Below are positions 27,432 to 36,639 of a DNA stretch of 64,000 nt, piece after piece. The DNA lies in assembly GCA_902495075.1 (NCBI GenBank), contig CABUVO010000004.1, forward strand, positions 62,001-126,000, given 5' to 3'. A program made the translations under genes and the position numbers. The DNA comes from an uncultured Porphyromonadaceae bacterium. GTDB taxonomy: Bacteria; Bacteroidota; Bacteroidia; Bacteroidales; Muribaculaceae. Each line of letters opens with the position of its first letter. Positions within the stretch are counted from its first letter, which is position 1. The notes under the pieces are model-generated. The model did not search any database and had not been told where the DNA came from. It was given only the letters and a program-made list of their open reading frames with translations.

Positions 27432-30413
27432 TCAGAAGCTCAGACGAAGACCGAGAATAAACTGACGGCATGAAGGATAATATGTGCGTGAACCTGTGGC
27501 ACCCGGCTCAAGACCGTTGACCTGCACTGAAGCGGGATCAATACCGCTATAGCGGGTGAATGTAGCGAGATTCTTGGCGGTGAAGTCAACCCGGAGCTCA
27601 TCCAGGAAGCGGGCATTGACTTTCCAGGTATATCCGAGAGACACCATGTCGAGTTTAACGTAGTCGCCTTTCTCCAGATAATAGTCGCTTACAACCTGCT
27701 GCCCCTTGATAAGAGCATTCTTGGTATAAGCCTTCTGGAGCACATTCCCTGTGAATCCCTGGGTTCCATAATAGAAGTCCTGAGTGTTGAAAATATCATA
27801 ATCGAAGGCACCTCGGAAGAAGAGTGAAAGATCCCAGTTGCGCCAACGGAGGTTTCCTGTGAGAGATGCCGTGAATTTAGGCAGACCATTGCCAACGATA
27901 CGCTTGTCTTCGTCGGTGGCTTCGGAAGCGGGAATCATGTTCCCTTTCTTATCGTAGACGATGAAGTTTCCATCCTTGTCGATACCGGCATATTTATACA
28001 TGTAGAAGTTACCGATTCTCTCCCCTGCCTGGATACGCTGAAGATTATGCATCGGATAGGGGTCGGATGTGCCGCAGACATCGTAATAGTCCTGACCTAC
28101 GTATTGACCGTTGCTGAACGACACGAACTTGTTGTCGCATGTAGCACCGATAAAATTAAAGCTCAGATCCCAGTCGCGTGTGCGGATAGGATTATATGTC
28201 AGATCAATCTCAACGCCGGAGTTTTTCATTGTTCCCACGTTGACGAAGGTTGTGCCATGCAAATATGGAGGCACAGGCACATTGTAGTCGCCGAGAAGAT
28301 CCTGCTGACGGCGGTTATAATAGTTGATAGATCCTGTAAGCTTATTGTCGAAGAGAGCGAAATCGAGACCGATGTTCCAGTTCTTGGCTTTCTCCCATTT
28401 GAGGTTGGCATTCACGTTTCTGGCAGGTCCCCAGACCTGTATCCATTTTCCCTGATAATATACATATCCGAAGCCTGTCATGGTGGCAAGCGAACGATAT
28501 GAATCGAAATCCTGGTTACCGGTTTCTCCATAGTCTCCACGAATCTTGAGATCGTTGAGCCATGACGACGCGCCTTCCATAAATTTCTCCTGGCTTATAC
28601 GCCATCCGAGCGAAACGGCTGGGAATGAACCCCACTTGTTGTTCTTACCAAACTTGGAGCTTCCCTCGCGACGCAGAGAGGCAGTCATAAGATATTTCCC
28701 CTTGTAATCATAACTTACACGCCCGAAGAATGCGATGAGTTTTGAATCGTTCTTATAAGAACCCATGCCGATGTTACCTTCTTCATTTGCCCACTGTCCG
28801 TTGCCGAGATTGTCGGCACCAAGACCGTCGTTGGCAAAATCCTTGTTGTCGGCACTCATACCTGAATTTTTGATATATTGGTATGAATAACCAAGCATCA
28901 GGCGCACATTGTGATCACCGAAACGTCCGGAATAATTGGTGAGCCATTCGAGAATCTGCTGCGAGCTTTTGTTATAGCTGCGGCTTCCTTCTCCATCATA
29001 TCCGTTGGCAATCGCCTGAGTGGATGTTGAAGGGCGGAACCAATAATTGAAGTTTGAGCTTTCATGTCCGGCAAAAGTGACCTGAGTGGAGAGGGTGCTG
29101 TTGCCCCAGCCCTTGCCATCCTTGAAAAAGAGAGGCAGAAGATTGAGTTTTGCCGTGCCGTCCCAGTCAAGAAGTTTTGTTTCTGCCTTGTTATCTTCTA
29201 AGTTGATAAGCTCCACGGGGTTATAACCCGCAGCTTGTCCTATGATTGCAGTGTATCTACCCGGATTTTCCTCATCCATTATCGGAGTGGTGGGATTAAT
29301 CTCCAGAGCATTCCTGAACACATCCCACGAAGCGATCTTGCGATTGATTAGACGGGGAGCAATGTTTACATTAAATGTGAAGAGACCTCCTTTTGTTGTG
29401 TGGTTGATAGAAGCGCGTGCTCCATATTCCTCACGGTTCGAGTATTTATCAATACCGTTGGCATTCTTGTAATCCACTGTGGCGCGATAATTGGTACGCT
29501 CCGTACCTCCATTTATCGTCAGGGTGTGCTGGGTTGTCCAGCCGGTGCGAGTCACGGCATCGAGCCAATCGTCATTGCCACCGAGATCGTTGCCATTGTA
29601 TTGACCGGCACGATACACGCGATACATGTCGGCATCAAGCATCTTGAGGTCATGCGTAGCGACATTGGCAGCGACATTTCCGGTATAGGTGGTATGCACC
29701 TGACCGTCGCGTGCTCCTTTCTTTGTTGTGACAAGGATCACACCGTTTGAACCGCGTGTACCATATATTGCCGATGCGGCACCGTCCTTAAGGATGTCGA
29801 ACGAGGCTATGTCATTAGGGTTGATGTTGGTGAGGTTACCTCCCGCCACTCCATCTATCACGATCAAAGGACCAAGACCGGCTGCACGAGAGCTGACACC
29901 ACGAATCTGGATAGACGCAGCGTTGTTGGGGTCGCCGGCACCGGTATTGGTAATTGAAACACCCGGCACTTTGCCTTGAATCATCATTGAGGGGTCAACC
30001 GACGAAGCTTTCAGGAAGTCTTTCTCTCCAACGTGGGATATGGCAGACGTAAGCTCTTTCTTATCCATCGTGCCATAACCGATCACCACTACTTCATTGA
30101 GCAGCTCAGTGTCTTCCGACAATTCAACTCTGAGCACTGACTGCCCATTTACCTTGACCTCCTTTGAGGCGAATCCGACATATCTCACCTCTATCTTCGC
30201 ATCTGCGGGAATACCGGAAAGTGAGAAATTGCCGTCAACATCCGTAACTGCGCTTTTCTTTGCATTTCCCTTAACGAGAACTGAAGCTCCGATCAGCGGC
30301 TCTCCATCGGCAGCCGAAACCACCGTTCCCTTCACGTCGTGGGCGTATGCCGAAAAACACCCTGCTGCCACCATAAGCAGCAATGTCAGGATTTTCTGCA
30401 TTCTTTGTTTCAT
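27432..30413 (-). CDS. SusC/RagA family TonB-linked outer-membrane transporter
   Basis: 993 residues. Signal peptide, then a carboxypeptidase regulatory-like domain (about 26-110; GTVVSAADGEPLIGASVLVKG), TonB box region (LLNEVVVIGYGT), plug with the SusC signature (GVSSRAAGLGPLIVIDGVAGGNLTNINPNDIASFDILKDGAASAIYGTRG region) and a barrel ending FILGLRLSF. It imports oligosaccharides with SusD. It is the first gene after a canonical promoter (30,468-30,498) with operator-like repeats upstream, and heads the locus down to 11,881. Confidence 0.97.
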   Translation of the reverse strand: MKQRMQKILTLLLMVAAGCFSAYAHDVKGTVVSAADGEPLIGASVLVKGNAKKSAVTDVDGNFSLSGIPADAKIEVRYVGFASKEVKVNGQSVLRVELSEDTELLNEVVVIGYGTMDKKELTSAISHVGEKDFLKASSVDPSMMIQGKVPGVSITNTGAGDPNNAASIQIRGVSSRAAGLGPLIVIDGVAGGNLTNINPNDIASFDILKDGAASAIYGTRGSNGVILVTTKKGARDGQVHTTYTGNVAANVATHDLKMLDADMYRVYRAGQYNGNDLGGNDDWLDAVTRTGWTTQHTLTINGGTERTNYRATVDYKNANGIDKYSNREEYGARASINHTTKGGLFTFNVNIAPRLINRKIASWDVFRNALEINPTTPIMDEENPGRYTAIIGQAAGYNPVELINLEDNKAETKLLDWDGTAKLNLLPLFFKDGKGWGNSTLSTQVTFAGHESSNFNYWFRPSTSTQAIANGYDGEGSRSYNKSSQQILEWLTNYSGRFGDHNVRLMLGYSYQYIKNSGMSADNKDFANDGLGADNLGNGQWANEEGNIGMGSYKNDSKLIAFFGRVSYDYKGKYLMTASLRREGSSKFGKNNKWGSFPAVSLGWRISQEKFMEGASSWLNDLKIRGDYGETGNQDFDSYRSLATMTGFGYVYYQGKWIQVWGPARNVNANLKWEKAKNWNIGLDFALFDNKLTGSINYYNRRQQDLLGDYNVPVPPYLHGTTFVNVGTMKNSGVEIDLTYNPIRTRDWDLSFNFIGATCDNKFVSFSNGQYVGQDYYDVCGTSDPYPMHNLQRIQAGERIGNFYMYKYAGIDKDGNFIVYDKKGNMIPASEATDEDKRIVGNGLPKFTASLTGNLRWRNWDLSLFFRGAFDYDIFNTQDFYYGTQGFTGNVLQKAYTKNALIKGQQVVSDYYLEKGDYVKLDMVSLGYTWKVNARFLDELRVDFTAKNLATFTRYSGIDPASVQVNGLEPGATGSRTYYPSCRQFILGLRLSF

Positions 30414-30467
30414 GAGTTAAGTTTTTTGGTATTTTATTATTTCTAATTTTGCGTAAGGTTGATGCCA

Positions 30468-30498
30468 CAAAATTAGCCACATGCCCAATTCCTGCAAG
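30468..30498 (-). promoter_or_regulatory. promoter of the susC operon
   Basis: Minus strand: CTTG (30,498-30,495) as the -33 element, 19 bases, then TAATTTTG (30,475-30,468). The predicted start near 30,461 gives a leader of about 48 bases before the SusC ATG at 30,413. Confidence 0.75.
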
Positions 30499-30503
30499 AG
30501 CTT

Positions 30504-30566
30504 TAAATGAGAATTAAGATTTTATTCTCATTTATATCATTAATAATGATTATTTTATCATTAATA
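30504..30566. promoter_or_regulatory. candidate operator: 11-bp inverted repeat plus two direct repeats
   Basis: Just upstream of the susC -33 box is a perfect inverted repeat (30,504-30,514 and 30,524-30,534; arms TAAATGAGAAT/ATTCTCATTTA, nine-base spacer). Beyond it the 11-base word TATCATTAATA occurs twice, at 30,535-30,545 and 30,556-30,566, starting exactly 21 bases apart (two helical turns). This is what an activator site next to a Bacteroidetes promoter would look like; the neighbouring regulator is the obvious candidate. The rest of 30,567-30,645 shows nothing clear. Confidence 0.6.
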
Positions 30567-30645
30567 CAAGATTGCGTTAATTAAGATATGCAAGAGTTGT
30601 TTTCAAGTGCTTTTCAAGATGAACAAAATCATCTATATGATCTTT

Positions 30646-32301
30646 TCACGGCTTCGGTATCTGCATCACGCATCTGTCGAAATCATCTTTTGATACATTT
30701 GACTTCGATTTCAGCCTTGTTTTATATACATACACGGTATTTACCGACAGGTTGAGATATTTGGCAACCTCGGCGGCATTGTCTATGCCAAGACGCATAA
30801 GGGCATAAATTCTCACTTCCGTGGGAAGTCCCTTTTCTTCATCTATCTCCATCCTCTCTTCCTCCGGGAAAAGAGCATTGAATGCTACTGGAAAATTTGG
30901 AAAAAGCTTCAGAAATGCGCTATCGAACGATGAATACATGCGCTCCCGTTCGTCTTTAATGCCTGTTTCGTGAAGAATACGGGCAACTTCATCATACTGA
31001 CGCGCTTTCAACTTGGCAAGTGCCCGTTTCACTTTCCCTTCTACAATACCTACAAAGTCGGTATTGCCGATAAGCGACTGTATAATATACTGATCCTTGA
31101 TCTCTCCGGTTTCCTTCAGTCTATTATTCAGATCTTTGAGTGTATCGTTACTCTCCTGCAGTGCCTCGGTCTTGCGGCGTATCTCCTCGTGTGATTCAGC
31201 AAGACTGCGATTGCGTCGTCTCAGCTTGAAGAAAAGATACAAAGACAAGAGGAACAAACCGACAACAACTATAACAATTGTAACCAGCTGATAAACACGC
31301 TCCGTGACACGTCCGTAACGCGTGGTCTCGATTATCGGGAGCACACTGTTGATCTCTATCAGACGAATGCGCGAATTGAACGCTCTGGCATCATCAAGAG
31401 CATGGTGTATATACCGGTTAGCACGGTCAAGCTGCCCCTCCGCGTGCATGATCTGGGCAAGATCTTTAGCAGCGGTGGTCTCGCGTGTGCAACTGCGTAT
31501 GTCATGAATAGCGGAAAGAGCAAGATGTTTTACTGCCATATCCTGCTGTCCGGCTGCCCAGAAAGCACGTCCTGCCTGCGAATGAATCACAGCCAGTTCA
31601 TGATCATCAATACTAAATTTTTCGGGTAATGATGCGTATTGTTCAGCGAGTTCCTCCTCGGGTGCTCCCTCTAACTCGCGGGAAACAATCGTGGCATTCG
31701 CATAATCATAACTTTCAGGTGATGAAAAAGCAAGAATCTTCTGATTGTATGAAGCTAAGGAATCTACATACCTCGTGCCGATTGGAGTAGCCGCACCAAC
31801 ATATGAACTCATGTTGCGATAATATCTGGTGCATATCTTATAAAAATCCGCAAGATATTCACGAGGAATGTGTTTTTCTCTGATCTCGCGCAGCATATCG
31901 TCTGCCTCCTTGAACAATCCAACAGAATTATAACACTCCATCAGAGCCATTCTTGCTAAAGCAAGATTTCCACGATTTGCAGTGTCAGCCACAGCTATGT
32001 CATACATTCTGTTGGCATAACTGAAAGCGGAATCATACTGGAAGTTTTTGTATTCCCGATACAGTTCGCGACATAATGAAAACCGGGAGCTGGAATCTGC
32101 TGTTGTTGCGAATCGACGCTGCAGCCCGGATATGTATCGCTCTTTATTCTCATTAAGCGATTTTGATTGGGAAAGCTCAAGATCCAGAACACGCAACATT
32201 GAATCCGGCTCTGAGGCGGAACTGCTAAAAACAGTAGTTAATATACAAGCAAAGACCGCCACCATTCTCATGAATGGCAGTGGTCTTATTTTTTTGTTCA
32301 T
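30646..32301 (-). CDS. membrane-bound regulator with TPR-like sensor and C-terminal HTH (DUF6377-like)
   Basis: 551 residues from the ATG at 32,301; an upstream in-frame start adds ten residues with no family support. A signal-anchor or signal peptide (ACILTTVFSSSAS) precedes helical tetratricopeptide-like repeats (about 25-320, extracytoplasmic). One membrane helix follows (LVTIVIVVVGLFLLSLYLFF, about 335-355), then a coiled coil (LAESHEEIRRKTEALQESN) and a C-terminal HTH of the LuxR/sigma-4 kind (GIDNAAEVAKYLNLSVNTVYVYKTRLK). Proteins of this build adjoin polysaccharide loci in Bacteroidetes and are thought to regulate them. It lies just upstream of susC in the same direction and has its own promoter with a palindrome over the start site. 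Confidence 0.82.
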   Translation of the reverse strand: MNKKIRPLPFMRMVAVFACILTTVFSSSASEPDSMLRVLDLELSQSKSLNENKERYISGLQRRFATTADSSSRFSLCRELYREYKNFQYDSAFSYANRMYDIAVADTANRGNLALARMALMECYNSVGLFKEADDMLREIREKHIPREYLADFYKICTRYYRNMSSYVGAATPIGTRYVDSLASYNQKILAFSSPESYDYANATIVSRELEGAPEEELAEQYASLPEKFSIDDHELAVIHSQAGRAFWAAGQQDMAVKHLALSAIHDIRSCTRETTAAKDLAQIMHAEGQLDRANRYIHHALDDARAFNSRIRLIEINSVLPIIETTRYGRVTERVYQLVTIVIVVVGLFLLSLYLFFKLRRRNRSLAESHEEIRRKTEALQESNDTLKDLNNRLKETGEIKDQYIIQSLIGNTDFVGIVEGKVKRALAKLKARQYDEVARILHETGIKDERERMYSSFDSAFLKLFPNFPVAFNALFPEEERMEIDEEKGLPTEVRIYALMRLGIDNAAEVAKYLNLSVNTVYVYKTRLKSKSNVSKDDFDRCVMQIPKP

Positions 32302-32315
32302 GTATTTCCACACTG

Positions 32316-32336
32316 TTGTCGTGATCATCACGACAA
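32316..32336. promoter_or_regulatory. 21-bp palindrome over the regulator promoter
   Basis: Arms TTGTCGTGAT and ATCACGACAA around a single central base (32,316-32,325, 32,327-32,336), perfect over ten positions. It overlaps the -7 box of the regulator's promoter and the predicted start of transcription, so autorepression is likely. Confidence 0.65.
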
Positions 32337-32364
32337 ATTTAGTGCAATTTTAATTTCTCTACAA
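32334..32364 (-). promoter_or_regulatory. promoter of the PUL regulator gene
   Basis: Minus strand: TTG (32,364-32,362), 20 bases, TAAATTTG (32,341-32,334). The ATG of the regulator lies about 33 bases downstream of the -7 box. Confidence 0.65.
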
Positions 32365-32389
32365 CTTTTTTAACAATTTTAATTGCTGT

Positions 32390-32422
32390 AGAACCTAAAA
32401 CCTAAAGCCTAACACCTAAAGC
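32390..32422. repeat. short CCTAAAGCCTAAC tandem repeat
   Basis: Imperfect repeats of CCTAAAGCCTAACA lie directly after the rnr stop codon: CCTAAAACCTAAAGCC, then CCTAACACCTAAAGCC. Another of the low-complexity intergenic words in this genome; no function visible. Confidence 0.55.
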
Positions 32423-34636
32423 CTAACGCCTCTTCTTCCCGGGCTCGTGACGCTTGCCGGGTTTCTTGGGTTCGAGAGGTTTGTTGGGATTGCCGCTGTC
32501 GGAAATCAACGCGAAGTCGAGTTGCTTGCGGTCGAGATCGGCTCGGGCAACCTGCACTTTCACCTGATCGCCGAGGGTATATTTCGTGCCGTGGCGGCGT
32601 CCGATGAGACAATAGTTCTTCTCATCATAGTCGTAATAGTCATCGGCAAGGTCACGCACCGGTACCAGACCTTCACACATGGAGTCGGTAAGCTCTACGT
32701 AGAAACCCCATTCGGTTACACCGGAGATAACGCCATCATAAATCTCGCCGAGTCTATCCTGCATGAATTCAACCTGCTTATAGCGTATTGAGGCGCGTTC
32801 GGCATTCGCGGCGAGCTGCTCCATATCCGAGGAATGCTTGCATTCGTCTTCCAGTTTTATACGGTCAACGCTTCTGCCTCCATCGGCATACTTGGCAAGA
32901 AGCCTATGAACCATCATATCGGGATAACGGCGGATCGGAGAGGTGAAATGGGTGTAATAATCCATTGCGAGTCCGTAATGCCCGACATTGTCGGTAGTGT
33001 AGACGGCTTTTGCCATGGAGCGTATGGCGAGAATCGAAAGCATATTCTCCTCCCCTTTACCCTTCACGTCCTTAAGCAGGCGGTTCACGCTCTTGTTGAT
33101 TTCCTTGGCTCGCCCGTCGGTAGCCACCTTATATCCGAAGCGGGAGGCTATAAGTGCGAGATTGCCGATCTTCTCGGGATCGGGATTGTCGTGGATACGG
33201 TATACAAATGATTTGGCTTTCTTCCCCTTCGGAACTTTTCCGACGGATTCTGCAACCGTGAGGTTTGCCAGAAGCATGAACTCCTCGATGAGCTTGTTGG
33301 CATCTTTGGATTCCTTGAAATAAACGCTGATCGGTTTACCGGTGGCATCAATCTCAAAACGCACTTCAGCGCGGTCGAATTCAAGGGCACCGGCATCATA
33401 GCGGCGGCGACGCAACTGCTTGGCAAGCTCATTGAGCACTCCTAATTCTTTAGCGTAATCACCTTTGCCGGTTTCAATAATCTCCTGAGCCTCTTCATAT
33501 GTGAAGCGGCGGTTACTCTTAATAGCAGTGCGTCCAATACGGCTGTTGATCACGTTTGCTTTGCTGTCAAGCTCGAAAATGGCTGAGAATGTCAGTTTCT
33601 CCTCATCCGGGCGCAGAGAGCAGATGCCGTTCGACAGTCGCTCCGGAAGCATCGGTATGGTACGATCCACGAGATATACGCTCGTTGCGCGTTTCTCCGC
33701 CTCTTTGTCGATTATAGAGCCTGGGCGCACATAATGTGTCACGTCAGCGATATGTACACCAACCTCCCAGTTGCCGTTGGCAAGCTGGCGGATGGAGAGG
33801 GCGTCATCAAAGTCTTTGGCATCGCGTGGATCGATCGTGAATGTGGTGACATTGCGGAAATCCTCACGCTTCGCCACCTCCTCAGGCGTGATACCTGCGT
33901 CAATCTTCTCGGCGGCTTTCTCCACATTCTCCGGATATTTGTAGGGCAGACCGAATTCCGCGAGAATGGCATGCATCTCAGCGGTGTTCTCACCCTTCTT
34001 GCCGAGAATATCAACCACCTCCCCACGTGGATTCATCTCATCATCCTTCCAGTATGTGATGCGGGCGATGGCTTTATCACCAGATTTACCCCCTTTGAGT
34101 TTATTGCGGGGAATGATTATATCGGCAGCAAGGAATTTCGAATCGGTAACAAGCGCTGAATATGTCTTATCAACTTTCAGAGTGCCGATAAACACCTGAT
34201 CCTTGGCTTCAAGAATCTCGATGACTTGAGCCTCCGGTTCGCGTCCGGCACGTGCGGCTGACACCATCACGCGAACCTTGTCGCCGTTGAGAGCATGCAT
34301 CGAATTGCGCTCAGCAACCATAATCTGCTCATCATCGATGACAACGGCATTCTTGCCATTGCTGCGGCGTACGAAATAGCCCACGTTCTCCGTACCACGG
34401 TTGGAGAACGCCTTGTATTTGCCGAGTCCAACCTCCTGGATTTCATCAGCAGCTACGAGCTCGTCGAGAAGGTTGATGATATCGAGCCGGCTTTGCGGAT
34501 TGGTGGCATCGATAGCGAAAGCTATCTGCTTATAATTGAATGATTGTTTATTTTGTTTCAGCAGAAATTCCATTATCTTCTGCTGCAGTTCGCGCTTCTT
34601 CATCCGGCGCGCACCATTGTCCTTACTCTTTTTCAT
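32423..34636 (-). CDS. rnr: ribonuclease R
   Basis: 737 residues from the ATG at 34,636 (MKKSKDNGARRMKKRE); 16 further in-frame codons upstream fall in intergenic repeat-like sequence. Domain order: winged helix (about 10-75), cold-shock domains (about 80-230), RNB catalytic domain with DPRDAKDFDDALS (metal-binding Asp residues), S1 domain (about 640-720) and a basic tail (PKKPGKRHEPGKKRR). It degrades structured RNA 3' to 5' and helps in rRNA quality control and trans-translation. Confidence 0.96.
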   Translation of the reverse strand: MKKSKDNGARRMKKRELQQKIMEFLLKQNKQSFNYKQIAFAIDATNPQSRLDIINLLDELVAADEIQEVGLGKYKAFSNRGTENVGYFVRRSNGKNAVVIDDEQIMVAERNSMHALNGDKVRVMVSAARAGREPEAQVIEILEAKDQVFIGTLKVDKTYSALVTDSKFLAADIIIPRNKLKGGKSGDKAIARITYWKDDEMNPRGEVVDILGKKGENTAEMHAILAEFGLPYKYPENVEKAAEKIDAGITPEEVAKREDFRNVTTFTIDPRDAKDFDDALSIRQLANGNWEVGVHIADVTHYVRPGSIIDKEAEKRATSVYLVDRTIPMLPERLSNGICSLRPDEEKLTFSAIFELDSKANVINSRIGRTAIKSNRRFTYEEAQEIIETGKGDYAKELGVLNELAKQLRRRRYDAGALEFDRAEVRFEIDATGKPISVYFKESKDANKLIEEFMLLANLTVAESVGKVPKGKKAKSFVYRIHDNPDPEKIGNLALIASRFGYKVATDGRAKEINKSVNRLLKDVKGKGEENMLSILAIRSMAKAVYTTDNVGHYGLAMDYYTHFTSPIRRYPDMMVHRLLAKYADGGRSVDRIKLEDECKHSSDMEQLAANAERASIRYKQVEFMQDRLGEIYDGVISGVTEWGFYVELTDSMCEGLVPVRDLADDYYDYDEKNYCLIGRRHGTKYTLGDQVKVQVARADLDRKQLDFALISDSGNPNKPLEPKKPGKRHEPGKKRR

Positions 34637-34672
34637 AACTTTGATATCTTTATTGTCCTGAAGCGTCAGCGC

Positions 34673-34770
34673 CCCCATCCCCATCTCGCCCCATCTCGCC
34701 CTATTCAGCCCTATTCAGCCCTATCTCACCCCATATCGCCCTATTTCGCCCTATTTCGCCCCATCATCTG
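34673..34770. repeat. 10-bp CCCATCTCGC tandem repeat, copy 1
   Basis: At least eight consecutive ten-base units (34,681-34,760) close to CCATCTCGCC, varying as CTATTCAGCC, CTATCTCACC, CCATATCGCC and CTATTTCGCC. The period is one helical turn. It lies between the SulP gene (stop 34,825) and rnr. Related arrays flank the next two genes (36,640-36,750 and 37,559-37,605). Confidence 0.85.
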
Positions 34771-34824
34771 AATCCCCTCTATAAGATACAACGCTTTTAC
34801 CTCACCAAAGTTACCAAATTTTCT

Positions 34825-36543
34825 TTAAAGAGCAACCATTTTCCCTTGTAATTCTTCCTCAACGAGTGAGTTTGCCACAACTACGGCTTTGGAAATATGG
34901 TCGCAGATATGCTCGTCACCGATAAGACGGTCAATTCCGGCTTTATGCAAAGCGGCACGCACATTGTCGCGCACACCTGAGAGCACGATCAATATCCCCT
35001 CTCTATGTGACGATTCGATAAGGATCTGAAGGTTGTGGATACCTGTGGAATCGATGAAAGGGACCTTACGCATACGGATGATACGCACTTTTGGACGCTC
35101 CTGAAGACTGAGACGCACAATCTCATCGAATTTTGTAGCTGCCCCGAAGAAGAAGGGACCATCAATCTCATAGACTGAAACACCGGGCTTCAGATCGAGC
35201 ACCTCATGCTTCGACATATCCGTGCCGGCAGCGGCATCAAGCTGCTCGCCATATACCTTGATGGTAGTGTTTTCCGTGATGCGGCGGAGGAACACAACGA
35301 CTGCAAGCAGCAGACCGATCTCTATGGCGATCGTAAGGTTGAAGATCACTGTAAGGAGGAATGTGACCACAAGTACCCAGATGTCGCCTTTGGGATTGTT
35401 TGCCATACCCACGACTGTGCGCCAGCCGCTCATGTTGTAGCTTACCATTATCAACACGGCTGCAAGACAAGACATCGGCACGAGATTAATCAGAGGCATG
35501 GCGAACATGAAGACCGCTAAAAGCACGATGGCATGAACAATACCAGCCACGGGTGTGCGACCACCGTTGGTGATGTTGGTCATTGTGCGGGCGATAGCAC
35601 CGGTCACCGGAATACCTCCGAAGATGGGCACAACCACATTGGCAAGACCCTGACCGATAAGCTCGGTGTTGCAGTTGGTGCGGTCGCCAGTTCTACCGTC
35701 AGCCACCGTAGCGCTCAGAAGACTCTCGATGGCTCCGAGCATCGCGATTGTAAAGGCAGAAGGGAGAAGGAGGTTGATCGATTCCATGTCGAGACCGATA
35801 TGAGCGGCACGCGGAAGCTCGGGAGAAAGGTTGCCGAAACGATCACCGATCGTCTGGATGCCGGTGATGCCGAATATCTCGCGCATCACGTAAACAGCAG
35901 CCGTAACAACGATAATGGCTGTCAAGGCTCCGGGAATTCTTTTCGACACTTTCGGAGTGAAGATGATGATAAGCAACGACAGCACTCCGACAAGAAGTGT
36001 AGAAAGATCTACAGTGTTGAAATTGGCAATATATACACGCCATTTACCGATAAAGTCACCGGGCACAGCCTCATTGATCGTGAGCCCGAAAAAATCGGGC
36101 ATCTGGGTGGAGAAAATCGTGAGCGCAATACCTGCAGTGAATCCCACCACAATAGGATATGGTATGAACTTTATGACTGTTCCGAGTTTGAAGAAACCCA
36201 TCAGAAGCAAGATGCACCCAGCCATGAATGTGGCGATTGCGAGACCGGAGAGACCGTATAGCTGAATGATGTTGTAGATAATCACGATGAACGCACCTGT
36301 CGGACCACCGATCTGCACGGAATTGCCGCCGAATGCCGACACAAGGAAACCACCAATCACAGCCGTGATAAGTCCCACCGTCGGGCTGACACCGCTGGCT
36401 ATGGCGAATGCGATTGCAAGAGGAAGGGCTACAATGCCCACTACGATACCTGCTACGAGGTCACTGCGAAACTTTGCGGCTGAATAGTTTTTGCACGCCG
36501 CGATCAATGCCGGATGGAAATCCGGTTTACCTAAAATTTTCAT
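34825..36543 (-). CDS. SulP family anion transporter with STAS domain
   Basis: 572 residues from the ATG at 36,543; a TTG nine bases earlier is a weaker start. Ten to twelve membrane segments span about 25-420, with SulP motifs (VGIVALPLAIAFAIASGVSPTVGLITAVIGG; GQGLANVVVPIFGGIPVTGAIARTMTNITNGGRTPVAGIVHA). A C-terminal cytoplasmic STAS domain (about 440-560; VIDST-type RKVPFIDSTGIHNLQ) follows. Substrates in the family include sulfate, bicarbonate and dicarboxylates; the sequence does not decide. A GC-rich hairpin lies just before the start codon. It is flanked on both sides by the 10-bp repeat arrays. Confidence 0.92.
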   Translation of the reverse strand: MKILGKPDFHPALIAACKNYSAAKFRSDLVAGIVVGIVALPLAIAFAIASGVSPTVGLITAVIGGFLVSAFGGNSVQIGGPTGAFIVIIYNIIQLYGLSGLAIATFMAGCILLLMGFFKLGTVIKFIPYPIVVGFTAGIALTIFSTQMPDFFGLTINEAVPGDFIGKWRVYIANFNTVDLSTLLVGVLSLLIIIFTPKVSKRIPGALTAIIVVTAAVYVMREIFGITGIQTIGDRFGNLSPELPRAAHIGLDMESINLLLPSAFTIAMLGAIESLLSATVADGRTGDRTNCNTELIGQGLANVVVPIFGGIPVTGAIARTMTNITNGGRTPVAGIVHAIVLLAVFMFAMPLINLVPMSCLAAVLIMVSYNMSGWRTVVGMANNPKGDIWVLVVTFLLTVIFNLTIAIEIGLLLAVVVFLRRITENTTIKVYGEQLDAAAGTDMSKHEVLDLKPGVSVYEIDGPFFFGAATKFDEIVRLSLQERPKVRIIRMRKVPFIDSTGIHNLQILIESSHREGILIVLSGVRDNVRAALHKAGIDRLIGDEHICDHISKAVVVANSLVEEELQGKMVAL

Positions 36544-36553
36544 AGAATACAAT

Positions 36554-36614
36554 GCGGGAGCCGATCTCCCGCCCTTAAGTTATTACCTGTTGTCTAAATT
36601 TCGCCGCAAAGTTA
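36554..36614 (-). promoter_or_regulatory. leader of the SulP gene: -7 box and hairpin before the start codon
   Basis: A TAACTTTG box is read on the minus strand at 36,614-36,607. A hairpin (GCGGGAG/CTCCCGC, 36,554-36,572) ends 10 bases upstream of the ATG, covering where a ribosome would bind. There is no T run, so it is more likely a translational control or RNA-stability element than a terminator. The -33 box is not clear. Confidence 0.5.
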
Positions 36615-36639
36615 CAAATTTTTCCTGAATTTTCCTGAA

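Noticed and set aside
35533..36261. Plus-strand open frame opposite the SulP gene
   Set aside because: Composition (His/Asp/Gly-rich) is that of a reversed membrane protein gene; no promoter or motif.
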